From: Hymenolepis diminuta
Taxonomy: Eukaryota; Platyhelminthes; Cestoda; Cyclophyllidea; Hymenolepididae
Direction of reading: 5' to 3'
Assembly: GCA_900708905.1 (NCBI GenBank)
Contig: CAADRB010000053.1
Location: 881,721 to 945,720 of the forward strand
Length of the DNA stretch: 64,000 bases
The translations under genes and the position numbers were made by a program. The notes below the pieces were generated by a model. That model did not search any database and was not told the DNA's origin. It saw nothing but the letters and a program-made list of their open reading frames with translations. Positions 1-14,729 of the stretch are shown one piece after another (position 1 is the first letter of the stretch; every line of letters begins with the position of its first letter).

Positions 1-3000
1 AAGTTCCGGATATCGCGAACATTAATTCAACAAGAAACATGAGATTAAACCATGAAATTTTACCTTTTAGGATATTAGAACGTTAAATAGTGGATTAAAC
101 CTCTCAATGCATTCAGAATTCAAATAAATTCAGTCTCTGATGCTCTGATTTCATTATCAAATTTCACTTGACTCCTCTTCATTTCAATTCTCATTGAACT
201 ATTTCGAAATTTCCCTTTTTTAGATGTTTTTCTATAAGTAATACTTGTAGAAGCCTCTTGCCGCATAATGGATGATAGTGATAATGCTGTTGTAGTTCAA
301 TGTCCGAGGTTAAAACTAAGTTTGTTTACAACACTTACCAATAGTCATTTAAATGTTCTTAATTAAATATTACCAGACTTTCCCATCATGTTATTTAGTA
401 ATAAAAATACCGAATTGTTTAAATCTGGATAAAATATTATCAGCCAATCTTAGTTTGCAAAAAGGGGCCTGAAAGTGTTCTCATACGGGCAGCCATTCCA
501 GTGAGGCCGTGAACTCATTAGAATATGTGATGATTCACATATTTACATGATTTTCTAACCAGTCTTCCTTGAGGTGTCGATATTTAACTTGATGGCCCAT
601 GATCCACATTAATGATCGTAATAAAGGTTCGAAGGCAGTGTTTGAGGTCATTAACTCACCCGTAATAGGTCACCCATCTGGCTGCTATCATTAACCTTTC
701 ATTTATCAATTTGGAGCTAATTTCTCTTGAGAACCCCCTTTTAGTAAAGGTTGAAAAATATAACCTTTAAAACGTAGGCAGACGAAAGAAAGATAAAAAA
801 AGCTACATGAAGCCTAGCTTAACTGTCAGGGCATAGTTTGCAGCCGATAAATATAATTAGAAATTAAAAAGCTATCCAAGTGGGGATCGGTCCATTTACT
901 CCTAAATGTTCGGCCAAATTTATTAATAGTCACTCAACCTCTTCTTCATTCTCATAATCCCAGATCTGAACGGATCACTTAAACAAAAGTGGTAATAGAT
1001 GATGACTCCAAGCTCATATTTGGCCAGTGGCAATAAATTAATGAACTGCTCATAAAGCAATGACGAAGATGTAGGTACCTTCGATTAGTCATCCGAATGG
1101 GAATACTTTCAAATATGGACCTTCACTCACTTCTAAAAATTGTAGTACTTATTCATAACTGATAATAATAACCAGGAACCAAATCAACATGACAAACTCT
1201 ATAACCCAAGATAATTTAATAAGAGAAAGTAATAAAATTACCACTTAAAATTCAAGATAGGTGGAAAATTAATGGTAAATGCTTTAGACCTTTACTTATA
1301 GCAATGTTAAGACACCTGATTTCTGGATATAGTAAACTCTTGGCTTGGTCTTCCTCTCTGACGTTTTTCTTTGGTGCCGTAATATACGAAATTGTAATCT
1401 AGTCAGGAATGGGTACCCTCGAGGTCTTTAAGTAGTTTCCAGTGCATTACACTTAAAAATCTCCACATTTAAAGAGGAATAAGGCAATTTGCTCTACTTG
1501 TATACTTGGTTAAAAATTAGTACATTATATTCTTACGAACCTTTCTGTTTAAGAAACAACATTTTCCTCAAGATTAGAATTGTTCAACGTGGGTATTTAT
1601 TCCAGCCAATGAATTAGTTATGACAGATCTAATTAACTACCCAAACGAAAACTCATAATTTATGCAACCAAATTAGATTAAGCTTCTGAACTAATAATGT
1701 GCAGGGAAAGTAACTACGAAAAAACGCCGCTACTCATTAGGAAACAAGTTAAATTAATAATACGTTGGTTGCCTATACGCACGAAATTACGATGAACTAT
1801 TTCGTCATCAACGCATAAGGTCAAGCTGAGGCCTACGTTAACCTAGGTTTCAGAATGACCTTATTTGGTAAAGTAAGTTGTACTTTAAGTTACGAAGCCC
1901 ACACTAAAAGTGTGGAAATAGTTCAGAAAGGCAGAGTTGTTTTAGGATATTCTCACGCCGATTAAATCAGAATCAAAGGGGAGAGGGTAGTGATCTGAGC
2001 TGACACGACCTACATTTTATTGTGTATATATTTCGTTTTACTTCATGTTATTAATTAATAGGACATTTGTTTGAGCCCCCAAACTTAATGAGAATTTTAA
2101 AAATTAAATGGCTTCGTCTATATTATCTGGTGGATGTTTGGATGAACAAAGTAATACCCATCGGTCTCTGCGTCTGCTCATACTTTCTACTCATCGAGTA
2201 CAATGGATACTGGTGGAGTTTTAAAAAGTCAGTGTATTCGAGGTGTTACCGCAAGAAACCAAGACTTGGAGATTAATAATGAATAGGTTTTCGGTAATTA
2301 TAGATATAATTATAGTAATTCCTTATATATATATAGGAAGTACAATATATTAGTATGTGATATGTGACTAAAAGAAGATATAAATGAAACGAGGTGCCAT
2401 GACCAACTGCTAAATTAAATCAACTGGTTTTAAAACTCCGAATATCATGGATATAAAACTAAAGGGAACATTAGAACGATAAACAGTGAAGTAAATCTCA
2501 TATGGGGAGCGGATTGCTCATTGTATACGGAATTCGAATATAGTACGATTTTTAATGTCCCGATCCCCTCCTGCTTCCTCCTATCTGTTGTACCTTATTT
2601 GACTTTATTCTGCTTCCCTTACTCAGGTGCTCCTTCCCATCACCAAAAGTTGTCAGATCTTATTGCTTTGCCATGGGCAATACTAACTGGTATGCAGCAT
2701 TATCATACAATGCTATTATTGAATGAATTTTAGTGAACTCTGCTATACTAAAGCATCCTAGCTATTAATAACAAGGAAATTGCCTGTTCGAAGAGGCAAA
2801 TAGAATTAATTGGGTTAACAAGTCCTGAACGTCTTGGAGATAGATCCTGAAGTTTGAACTTTGCAACATTGGGATGTGATACAATTGGTTGTACTCCTTA
2901 AATGGAAATTTGACAATCCGATAAATTTAGAATTCCAAATAATTTGGGCTCTTTTGATCCTCTGGCTCTACTTCGAATCAAAATTTGGACTGCTGTATTT

Positions 3001-4526
3001 GTTTCAACAGTTGATGCTTTCCCAAGGTAAAACATTACATTTTTTTCCACTTTCAATGGCAATAATATTATAGAGTAATATGCATGGTATATATCATAAT
3101 ACCAATTGAAGCAGCTATTTCAGAAATTTAATATTTTGAATATTGATAAAGATAAACTGATCTATGAAGGTTAGAATTTATTCCACTTTATCATAAATAC
3201 CCGTGAATTCTTTTTTCAGATGGATGAACACTTACCGTGTCCTTTTGTAAATCAATCAACTTGAATGCTATTAGGTTACCATCTCCAAGGTCAAGTACTG
3301 GTAAGGCCTTGTACATTTTTAAAGTGACGAAAAGATCACGTGCCAACTTTCCTTCAATGTGATTTAAAGTATATAAGCAAGAACTATTTTAGGTTCTTCT
3401 AAACATCACTTAGAAGCAGTTTCAAATAGTTTTGATAATATCATATTTGAGAAATTGAGAGAAGAGTTGAGAAAGCCATGGATAACTAGTAACAACAGTA
3501 AAGACTTTATTAAAAAATTTTATTCTTATAAACCACAAAAAGACAAAGACCATAATTTTAATCGTAGGGTAACAGTAAATAGTCCAATATGGAGTAAATG
3601 GAAAGGGATGGAATAAAATCAGGAGATCAAAGGGGTCTTGTTTTATTGAATATTTGGAATCGGATTGTACACTATTTAATAAATAGATGCATCATCGCTT
3701 CACTTTTCGAAATTCACAATTTGTGAATTGTCTCCTGAATTACTGCGCAAATTCCTGATCGGAATATTCAGTGGCGATTAATCAAAGGAAACTTTTCTTT
3801 CTAAGGGTCTAGAAGACTGAAAGCCACAAGCTTATATAAGTTAAATCGTAAGGAAGGATGAATCCCCATACTCCTCCCAAAATTATTTACGAACAATGTG
3901 CTAATATGAAGCTTTTTGTTTCCAGCTTTATTTTTATATTCGAATGCTTGCCTAAACCGAGTGGAATCACTCTATTTCAACCCTCCTTCTAACCAAATTC
4001 AAACTGCAAGCATATCAATCTTCACTAACCTCTGTCTCGCGGTGACCCAGTTAATTTGCTCTTGTTATACGCACTCTCCACCGTTTACCGTCATCCTTTC
4101 TCGCTATCTCGAGTTCTCATTACTGTCCAATAATGTGCTTTGACTCTCACTCAACTTTCCCCATTCTCATTTTGGGAACAGTATTTGGTTAGTGTTAGCA
4201 GCTGCGACATTACAATTAGCCCCTAATATATTCTTTACTCCACATCGTCGTTTTGAGTCAAAGGATAACTTTCCTTCGAATTCAATCTCGATTTCGATAT
4301 TCTATCAACCGTTCATATTTATGACTATTAACAAAAGACCTTTTTTGTTTTAATGGATGACGTTGAAATGCTTATCTAAATTTATCGGCTGTTGCCTGAA
4401 GGGACATCAATGAAAAATAATGACAGATGAAATCGGATATAAATCAACCAACAAGGCGTAGAAAATAAACTTTTACTGGTAAATTTCCGTGATGCGTTTT
4501 TTCCAATTCCAAAGATAAATAAATTA
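1..4526. other. Gene-free AT-rich DNA
   Basis: Only short chance frames. A weak match to the pyrimidine-rich repeat lies near 4030-4160 (GTCCAATAATGTG, CTCACTCAAC). No motif recognised. Confidence 0.7.
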
Positions 4527-4592
4527 CATATAAGTGCAAAATCAAAGGTTGTATAGTTGACATAAGTCAACTTGAAGGACAAATTCGGCCAC
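4527..4592 (+). repeat. Short dispersed repeat X, copy 1
   Basis: CATATAAGTGCAAAATCAAAGG then GTTGACATAAGTCAACTTGA aligns with 6104-6168. Family unknown. Confidence 0.5.
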
Positions 4593-4984
4593 TTTAACAC
4601 GGCTAATAAATCACTCCGCTCGTCAGTGCAATAATGTAGTACCTTTTAAGAATTCTTAACTGAACGCATTTGATTTCGACTATGGATAGTTAATGTAATT
4701 TTAAATGTTCGATCTCAATCACATTGAGAGTTCTTTATTAAAATAAATCAAATTTCTCGAACTCTTAGAATTGTGCAAGTAGAAAAAATGCACTAATTTA
4801 TTGTTCCACACGCACAGTTGAAAATATCTTAGTTTTTGTTTATAGTCACACTCTGCATTTTCATCTTTAGTGTAGTAGATTTGAGTTTGAGTTGTTGTTG
4901 CTTGAGTTATTAGGGATCTGTTAATATTTTAAGTATATGGCTGCGGTATCAATGACAAACTCTCTTTAAGACACAGTGAATTGA

Positions 4985-5094
4985 GTACGATTACTTCCCT
5001 CTGTCGCGAAGTACACTTTATATATCTCTGAATAGTTGTAAAACACATAATATACTAAGACGTGTTCTCTCTGGGTCTTCTCTGGATCTTTGTA
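4985..5094 (+). repeat. Local duplication Y, copy 1
   Basis: Contains ACTAAGACGTGTTCTCTCTG and TCTGGATCTTTGT. It aligns with 5287-5409, about 312 bases downstream. The upstream part (ACTTCCCTCTGT) also aligns, less well. Confidence 0.5.
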
Positions 5095-5286
5095 TGTAGT
5101 TCTCAATATGCTTGATGTTCTGAATGATAATAGAAAAAAGAAATTAATAAATTGAGTGAGGCAACAGAGATAAGGGAAATCAAGAGTAGAGGAAGAGAGT
5201 ACAGAAAGTTTGAGATATGCGGCAGATAGTACATAAGTAGAGTACAAACTTGATGGTTGCTTGTGCATACATAAATATTTCCCAAG

Positions 5287-5409
5287 AGCTCGATCACGTA
5301 TGATTGACTTCCCTTTGTTAGCAAGCGTATCCCCTTCGTTTATCTAAATAGATGTAATTGAAACAATACTCTAAGACGTGGTTCCTCTGGGATCTTGTGG
5401 ATCTCTGTG
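5287..5409 (+). repeat. Local duplication Y, copy 2
   Basis: Contains ACTCTAAGACGTGGTTCCTC and TGTGGATCTCTGT, matching 4985-5094. The pair could be two LTR fragments or a tandem repeat. Confidence 0.5.
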
Positions 5410-6103
5410 CTGAAAAATTATATATGTATATCTGCGTGCTATTCCTTTATCTATTCTCTTCAGAAAAATGAAGCTGCATTTTCTAGGAATACGCGGTACA
5501 TCTTGGTGTTATTTATAATCGATCTCAGGCTTATTGTGCTCAAATTCTGTTTGGTTTGTAAATACATAGGGACGTCTTTGGTGACCAGTGACACTCAGCA
5601 GTAGAAAATCCTTAAACCCTTCAACTAACGCTTCTATTTACTCTATATGGATTTTCCTTACCCTTAAAGTAATAAGTTGTCTGAATGAGCTAATATATGG
5701 TCATAAAAACAGATATGCTGACTGAGTAGCTCCGGATCGTTCCAATACGTCAAAAAAAAAACAAAAACCGAAGATAAATAGGATGAATCTTAATTAACAC
5801 ACGATTGGTTCGGACAATTTAACTGTTTATTAACTGAGTTGACATTTATGTCTTAATTAATTTCCATGGCTCTCTGTGTCTGTGAAGCATCCTCATTATT
5901 CGTGTTTTATTGCTACACGTTTAACGTATGAAATTGGCATTCTGTTTATTCTTACCTGGACAATCCTCTTTATGAAAAGAATGACGAATGAAATTAGTTA
6001 GGTAAATCTGCTGACCCTCCCTGCTTCGGAATAAACTTTTCACGGCTTTTAAATAACATCAATACCGCTTTTCAAATGCTAAAGTGAGGCATGATGGATT
6101 AAT

Positions 6104-6168
6104 CATATGCAAGTGCAAAAATGAAGGCTATGTTTGACATATGCCAACTTAAAGGACAACTCCAGCTA
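6104..6168 (+). repeat. Short dispersed repeat X, copy 2
   Basis: CATATGCAAGTGCAAAAATG then TTTGACATATGCCAACTTAA aligns with 4527-4592. Confidence 0.5.
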
Positions 6169-7226
6169 TAATGAAGGTGTGTGGCGAAAGTTAATATACT
6201 CTGTAAGTTTATTTTTGACTGAATGTGGTCGTTTAAAAGTAAATAACTATAAATGCTTTGAATTGCCAAGCCTCTACTTTGGTATGCCATATAGTTTAAG
6301 TTACATCCATATTCAATCAGTGGTTCCTCTCCGTTACAATGACCGACTGAAGAATCGGTTTTGTCCAATACTTTGATATTCGCCACCGCCAAAACTCATC
6401 TTCTGAGTAGGGTACGAGATGCAGAAAGGTAATGGCTGATTGAGATCTCTTTTTGGCACATTTCCTGCAAATTAATGGGAATTAATTTGGTATAAATGAG
6501 GCTTCATTTTATGATAATATGAGAAGGCAAAAAAATTCGAATTTAATTTCAAGTTGATTCCCATACTTATAATGATAATCGAATATCACCGAACTCGTAA
6601 ATCGATCGAGCTAAACATTTGAGGAGAAATTTTGACAGGTAGTTAAAAAATAAGGTAAATTAAACTACTATCATTTAGGTTTGTCTTTGCCATCTCATGT
6701 AAAATAAAGAAGGAAGATTCACGGTCTTTCAAATTTTGTAATATTTTTCTAAGTATTTCATCAGTCAGTTTTGGAATAAATTTTTTCCCTTTAATCAAAT
6801 GTCAGACTTCGTTGCCCAATTTAAAATAGACAGCACTTATCATCAACTGTTACATATAACATCCCAACCATTCTCATAGTTGAATTTTAATGAAAAATGA
6901 CTTTGATGCGTTGACGTATTACATTAGTATCATCGATTTTTTACTTTTTGACAGTTATTACTACTCTTTAAATTCCATACATATAACCTAAAGTAGCACT
7001 AAATCCCCTCAGTAGAATCACCACAAGCGCCTGACTAAGTAATGATCTTTCTAAGGGTTAGCAGAATACAGTAGGCGTTCTAAAATTAGAAAACTAAGAG
7101 TTGAGCTGGACCGAGGAAGGAAAGAGAAAATGAGTAAGGAGTAGAAAGAGAAATAGAGAATTTTGAAGCCAAATAATATGTGTCAACACTACGTGAGTGA
7201 AAACGGGGTTGTGATAAAGAGATTGT

Positions 7227-7285
7227 AAACTACCAAGCACGCTGCTACTGAGAAATTAGAAGAAGGCAAATATAGCGTCCGAAGT
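7227..7285 (+). repeat. Dispersed repeat Z, copy 1
   Basis: AAACTACCAAGCACGCTGCT is shared, with one change, with 57137. Similarity fades after about 60 bases. Confidence 0.45.
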
Positions 7286-8504
7286 ACACACGCCAGATCA
7301 CAGAGTATAAGCCAGCGCTCAGAGAATACTCATCTCCAGGTCCCATGCAAGTTGGAAGTTAATTATCATTTGGGCAAGATAGATGCTTTGCCTTACCCTC
7401 ATACTCTTTAATTCTTCTTGGTTCATCTAACATCCTCTTATAGATCTCTATCCCCTTTCATATTACCTGTCAGACTTTCATAAGTACGGACTTATTTGGA
7501 CCACTTTCCTTCCAATGCTAAGAGAAATTGACAATTAAACGTCATTCGTTCATTTGACGAACATTCAATAAAAATTAACATCTGAGAAATAGAACAGTGC
7601 AGAAATATGAGCCTACGTGTGCGCTTGATAGAATGCCACAAACATATCTGGCACCAGTATGACGTCAGTGATCATGCATTTACGTGATTAAATGTTAACC
7701 ACAGATAATTCATTTTTCCTTCCACTCCTTGACCGAACTTCCGTTCCTATTCATCTTAATTCAACTCTTCTCATCCAAATCTTAGGTTTTTATTATCTTG
7801 TTTCACAGCTCATTGCTTTTACAATTGTGACAAAGTATTTCTATATGCTTGAACTAGTTATTTGCATGGCAGATATTTAAATAGATCCATATATATCATG
7901 CATTGCATTTCGCTAAAATATTACCAGATTTATCGTATAATTCAAAATAGTAGAGCGTAAATGTATTAATTTAGTCTAAAAGGGTAGAACTATCTCAAAG
8001 GGTCACATCACCTTCCGTTTGGCGGATCTTGGCTGCAAATTAAGCGGAAAGTATTCAAAGTATTTAAAATCACTGAAAACTTTTCCAACTATTACGAATA
8101 TACCGCCGGTAATTTCCATTATGCTACTAGTCGTTTAGTTGCATCAAAATTTCAGCTATTATTGTGCCGATTTACATAGTATCACAGATTGTGCCAAGTA
8201 TGCCAATTAATCCACATTATTATTGTACTTGAGTCGGTAACTCATTTTTCTTCTGTGCACAGTTGTTGCTGTGATTAATAATTTCGCAGTTGGAATTATA
8301 TGACAGAATATACCACAAATGACTGAGAAGCATTTCCCAATTTTAAATATTAAGTAATTAACCTATCATAAAATGAAACGTTGCTGAAACACATATGAAA
8401 TGCAAATTTTACTTAAATGTTTATTAAATTGGTTCTAAACCTATTAGAAAACAGGGTAGTATGAGCCTTTCTGATGAGAAAATCGCTTTCCGCCACCCAT
8501 TTGT

Positions 8505-8616
8505 TAGACAGTCTTAGCCATTCCAGTTGGTCATTCCGCCCACTGGATGCGGACTAATAGGCATCGGATCTGTGAGTTCTGACTTCGCAGATAAGCATTT
8601 TAATCGTTGAGCCATA
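8505..8616 (-). repeat. tRNA-derived SINE, copy 1
   Basis: The complement begins TGGCTCAACGATTAAAATGC, like a tRNA A-box, then CTGCGAAGTCAGAACTC and AGATCCGATGCC at the B-box position. A tail with GGGCGGAATGACC is shared with the copy at 17915. Confidence 0.62.
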
Positions 8617-8689
8617 CATTCTTTGTGGAACATGTTGAAAATTTTTGAAGACAAAAAGGATGATATTCTACTTTTTCCAACCAAATTTT

Positions 8690-8795
8690 AGACCAGTCCA
8701 TTGAGTTCCAATACGATTGAGCATTGCGTTCATTGGATATGGACTGATGACATCGAACCTGTTGACCTCGCAGAGAAACATGTTGACCACTGTGT
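8690..8795 (-). repeat. tRNA-derived SINE, copy 2
   Basis: The complement has CTCTGCGAGGTCAACAGG followed by GGTTCGATGTC (B-box) and TCCATATCCAATGAACGC in the tail. It lies about 75 bases from copy 1 in the same orientation. Confidence 0.6.
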
Positions 8796-10039
8796 ACTGG
8801 TGTGCAAGCATTTGCCTGCAGCTTCTCAAGCCTACTGAAACTCTATTGTTTAGATATTCAATACTGTTCATCAATGAACAACGAACGCGTAATCAGTCAA
8901 CCACCCTATCGTACCTTATTTATCCAGTTCTTCACAAGCAGGCTCTCCTCGCTCAGGGCTGATGACTCCTCTTTCTTCCCACTTCCTTCTTCTACTCCTT
9001 CCTCCTTTCCGCTCACACTCATTTCTAATTGTTCAATGTATACGTTTGTTATTATTTAAATCGTCGGCTTACATAATCCGAATGAATGTTTATTAAGTCA
9101 AGTGCTTGAGAAAGACAATTTGGCCAATATATTGTTATTGTTTTATGCCTGCCATTATTTTTGTCTTTTTGTATATATTCTGAAATATTTATGATGTTAA
9201 ATATGCTATCACAGTAATTAATCGTAAAATACTGTTTAAATGTACAATCTGTTACTTTCGCACTTATTTAATGGTATATTGCAATCCATCTAATTTCAGT
9301 TTTTTCCCATTCCTTATGGTTCGAGTAAATAGAAATAGACGGATAAAAGACTTAACAGAATTTAAAAACTAGGACCATCAGTGATAATCTAATTTCTCAT
9401 GTTAAAAATAAACTAGCTTCAGGTTAGACATACTCCCAGCTTCTCCCCCTGGCTAATGTTACTAAAGGGCACTGAGGATGTGACAAAATAGCACTCTCTG
9501 TGACCTGACGAGAATGTGTTCGTTGGTGCTTCAAATGTCCCGAGTAAGGACGTGGCCGCTAACACAACTCATTATTTGAGTGGACGTCATTTTCAGGCCC
9601 TGAAATGGACCTAAAATGGCCTCAGAATTTTCACACATTCGCATTGTTGGAAAAAAGAGGGAACGGAGCTTCTGAAATAGACGGGTTTGCGACGAAATAG
9701 CATGAGAGGGGTTTTAGAGAATTAAAATAGGATAATTTAGTCATAAGCATAATAATATTTGAAAAAAAATGACGGAAATATTTAAATCCTGAAATGTCTT
9801 CCTGCAATTAATAACGAATGCAAAGTTGAGAGATCGGACTCCGATAGGAGAGAATGCTATACAAAACATGACTTACTGTGAATAAGACTGAAACGACAAT
9901 ATTGTTGGATTGCATCGTGCGATGTGGCCGTAAAGGTCGGAATGAGATGAAGATAAGTGGAATGAAATTAACCACTTTAACGTAGAGCGCACAGGATGGC
10001 TCACAGATCTACTTGTCACAATTTTTATAACAGGATTAA

Positions 10040-10245
10040 ACCAGTCAACTTCTCTTATCATTATTCCACTCCCTATCATATCAAATTCGCATACACGCTG
10101 TTTAAGCGTTTTCACCTACTCTCTTTCCCTCTCATTTTTCTAGAATTGTCCAATACATCAGTGTTCAACTCGGCTGAAGGCTTTCAGAAAGGCTGTCGTA
10201 TCCTGTCAACCTTTAGAATGATCACTAGGAGAGTGACTCATTGCC
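10040..10245 (+). repeat. Dispersed pyrimidine-rich repeat, copy 1
   Basis: A pyrimidine-rich head is followed by GTCCAATACATCAGTGTTCA and CTGTCGTATCCTGTCAACCT with TTTAGAATGATCA. It shares these in order with 30950-31145. Confidence 0.55.
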
Positions 10246-10268
10246 AAATTTGGACCGTTAAAATACGT

Positions 10269-10294
10269 GTATATATATATATATATATATATAT
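10269..10294. repeat. (TA)n simple repeat
   Basis: About 13 TA units at the end of a pyrimidine-rich repeat copy. Confidence 0.95.
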
Positions 10295-13200
10295 AACAAT
10301 AAAATATGTACAGAACTTACCGATCTTAAAGCATAAATCCTCTACATTTGCACGGTTACATGGACAAGCATATGATTTCATTTCCTAACTTGGGCTAGAA
10401 TGAACAAACGAATGAATACAAATCCGAATGTTTATAGTTTGAGCCGTTAACGATCGCAAACTCTTAATTAATTATGACACAAGCCTTGAAATGTACAGCA
10501 GATGATCACTCTAATTCCTCCAAGCAACAGGATTTAATTTTCTAGATCTTTCTAGAGAATATGTCTTCATGACTTACTATAATGAGGAAATGTAAGCATA
10601 TCTTTCCCTGCTTAGACACTCATAAAAATAACTACGCCAATGCATAAATACGTAGTCACTAAACGATCGGTTAGAGAGACACTAATCGGATGTGGGATGG
10701 AGACACTGGAAAACTGTAGTGACGTGCTGGCCAATTAATTAATTGACGAAATAGTTCAGAACGTCATGTGATTCAATTAGTGTAAGCGGGGAAGATTACA
10801 ACTCTCCACATCAGAAAACGTATATATGCTCTTCGAATAGGTGAAATTCTCTTAAGGGTCTACATAACTGCGAAGATTCTCACATGTGGGAAGCCCCCTC
10901 TCATAAATTCACTCAAGGTGATTTTGAGTTTAAGACTCATGTGTGTGCGTAGTATTCCATGAGTCATATGACGTCAGAGCCAAAATAAATATGGGTTAGG
11001 AAACATAATATGCCACTGTACAAATGAAAAGTTTATCAGACCTCAGAGCATTTCTGCGCAACAGTGCTCCATTTAATGCTAAATGAACTATAATATCTAA
11101 TATAAATAAAAAGAAAACATATTTTCCATTTCCCAATTTCATCTACTTGCTTATGACTGTAAGAAAATTCATATGAATTGAAGCGGCGTGACCAACTCTG
11201 CATTAACCCGTCAACAAGTCTTGAATATTGCGGAAACAAATTTACCTAGAAACCCGCAGATCAGGTCGTGAAGATTGGGCTCTGGAGTATTAGGACATTA
11301 CAAACTGAATTATGAGAAAGTGGACAACTCAATGCACCGTTATGAGTAATAATAAAAACCAGAGAGCATTATTAGCCATCTTAGAGGTAAAAAGAGGACG
11401 CATTTTTATTCCAACGTTTAAAACTGGCTGTTGGATTTGTCCCAGAATGTGGAGTTCCATAGTTTAAGACTTCAATCATAACAAAGAATTTCAGTTTTCT
11501 TGATTTTTTTAAGCTAAAGTGATGGAAAAATGCCTAATATTAGGTTGAAACTGCATAAAAGTCAGTGAAATTAGTGAAAAGTTAGGGGTATAGATATGCT
11601 ACTAATCTCATATTCGGTGACTCCATACAAAAATTCGATGTTATTTAAGGTATTGCTTGGTAATCAAAATGATACGAGAAGTTAAATTAACCGACAATAC
11701 CTAAACCTAAATTAAACGCTGATGGTATTTCATCATTTTGTTATAAGCGTAGTCACATTCATACACACATGTTGCACTCACGTGTAGAACCAGATTTTTG
11801 CGAACTTGTGGAGCTCATTAAAGACGAATTCACTCATTCTACTCAAATGCATTTAAGCGTTCCTCACTAAATTTTTGTCTGTAATACTCCCCACATCCAC
11901 ATGTGTTGCGATTATAGACGTCCCGTGAATCAGAAGATATACAGGCGGGCGATCTAAAAATATACTTGGCACGTGCCTCTTGAGAGGAAATATTTGTGTT
12001 CTAGAAAATAGGTTTTTTAGATTGAAGAATATAACGTGGTAAGTATTAGTGACTAGTCTATTGATTTTCACAGTAAAGCAGCAACGAAAAAAGAAAGCCG
12101 CACTATCATTATTTATACCCATGGAAATGCAAAATTATCGGTGCAAGTTTTAATGAAGGGATAGAATATGAACACACTCCCGTAAGGGATGAACCGAGGG
12201 TTGAATTGGTGCACATAATAAAGTCAGGGTGTCAGAAGTATTAATTTATTTGAATTTTGAGAGCATTAAGTCGTCCAATTTCTCGTAAGGAGTATATTTG
12301 ACTTTGTAATGTCCAAGTGTTCCAAAATTTAGTGGTCAAAATTCAACCTCTGGATATCTGGGTGAGCTAATGTTCGCAAAATTCAGAGTTCATTGATCGG
12401 TTGATTTAAGTATTGGCAGCCACCAAGTTATTCGTTTTTTCGTGGGAGCCGAATAGCGTTACTCTTCATCCAGAATATTTATAAAAAATTTTTTGGGTGT
12501 TATTTTAATGTTTTTTTCTAATTTAGAGCAATCTTCTAATTAAATTTCAAGGGGTTGCCCAAAAATGGTTAGATCTTGCAATCAAATAAAATGAGTTGAT
12601 ACACTGAACGACCAGCATACGATTCTGCACTTTTTATTAGTAAGGTACTTTTATTAGATGTACTCCACATCTGATTTGATCTATACCAAGTGAGCTGACA
12701 GCAAGCTTAAACAAATGCCATACTTGTGCTCTTACAAAGGTACGGGTATAATCTGTTGCCAAACGCAACTTTTTAACCAATCAAAAGTGGATTTTTTTAA
12801 ATATCTACATTCTAGAAAATCTTAAGGGCAGTGGAGTACTGACCTCTAAAAGAAATGTCTGCTTTCCAGATCGAATTCATCGAACTTTACTTTCCTAACT
12901 TTTGAGATCTATAAGCCTGATATCCTAATTTTCCAGATAAGATAGAAAAGGGAAAGAATACCAATCCGCTAGACACACTACCAATTAAATTATGAGCTTG
13001 AAATATACAAACGTTCAGTAATATAGATATAAAGTAAATTTAGGAAACATGAATATTAAAAATGCAGTTTTTTCAAGAGTAAATATTTAATAAAATATTT
13101 TTCTCTCATAAAATAACCCTCCTGAAATGTTTAGTAATGGCCACCATAAGGCTTCACGTCAGAGGAAAGAATATCGATCGAAGAAACTTGACAGAGAAAG

Positions 13201-14729
13201 TGTGTATTGGAACAACTTAGGTAAATAGAATATTGGTCTTCTTTTGGCAAGGTCAGTATTTATTATCTGTGCAAAGGCCCCGCTAAATTACAGAAAACCA
13301 TTATGAGTAATGTTCTTTGATTTTTGACCAATTTGATTCAGTTGTCATAATTCACATATTAATATTTCCTTTCCTAGGCACAGCACACTCTTCCATGCAT
13401 GCACCTTTCAGCCTACTATCTAAGTGATGTATGTCTTTGTACATTTCTATTACAAGAATCCATGTCACATTCTCTGTTTCTTCTCTATTCTTGTTGTGGT
13501 GTAGATTTGTAAATTAGAGGAATGATGGCGTAGAAAGGTCCCCTATCTTCCCTAAGAGATTTTCACATCGTTTCCTACATTTAGTGGACTATTTTCATCG
13601 ATGCCAACCTAATTATTAGTGCGATCTCTGAATGATAAATGGCTTCACTTCCCTGCTATCGAATCCGTTTTATTTAGATCCAGAAGACTGACGTCAACCA
13701 AAAAATTTATTATTTTGCATCTGTTTAATGCAATTTTATAAGCTACATAAACATTTGTCAATTTTGATGTTATTAAGATTAATCTTAGATGCAATTTCTA
13801 TTCAGAATTTGCAAGTTCTGAGCACATTTTTTTAATTTTTTTAAAATAATAAATATCATATAAAATAATAACAATAAACATTTTATATAATGAACATTAA
13901 ATTACTCTGGGAGACCTACTGGTTTCTCAGTTGAAGATATGTTGTATCACCGTACATGTTTTGACAATTTACGATGATAAGGCATCTAAAAACTTCCATG
14001 TGCAATATATGTTTGTGAGGCTTTTGTCAGTCTTACAATCGACATCTATTTGTTGTTTCTCTCAGACAGACACACCTTAAGAGGCGTTGCGGTAGAGGAG
14101 ATCCCATATATTTTTAACCTTTTCCCCTTAAACGGAGTTATGTGTGGAATATCCTACTAGTATCACATAGCATTTGGTTAATTTCTAGAAACTTAATGCG
14201 GGAATTAACAAATGGCTTTGTCACTTTGACCGGAGACGCACCGAGGCTAAATAGATGTCGATACTTAGCTTTAAGATTCAAGAATTGTAATAATAATTAA
14301 TATTCAATGGTTATTTTGAATTTTAAATAATCATTCAGGATACTTTTATTTTAGTACAATACCTCTTGGACAGGGACTACACCAGATGTGGATATTTTGA
14401 AATTTGAAATGGGTAATTTACTTGACCGCCTATTTGTTTATTGCATCCAGTGTGTTAGTTAAAGCGGCATATAACAAATGAAAGTTGAGAGTTGTCCAAA
14501 ACCGAAGTTGAGAGAATTCAGACGTCCTGAATTTAGGAATACGGATATATGCGACCGAAGGAGGAATTACTGTTGACTGGTCGCGGGCAGGGATTATTTT
14601 GAAAAAAACTATTCAAATTCATTAGGAAGGTGTTATCAACACTTTATTTGGGAAGAGAATTTGTTCTGGGTCCGTCCTTTGAGAACATCGGATTCTAGCT
14701 CTAGTCTTGTTTAATATATTACTATGTGA

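Larger units (their letters stand above)
8796..14729. other. Mostly featureless AT-rich DNA
   Basis: Holds the repeat at 10040 and the TA tract at 10269. Pyrimidine-rich sequence at 8950-9050 may be another diverged copy of that repeat. Nothing else supported. Confidence 0.65.

Noticed and set aside
480..520. AGCCATTCCAGT as another SINE copy
   Set aside because: Only 12 bases match the SINE tail and no tRNA-like head follows.
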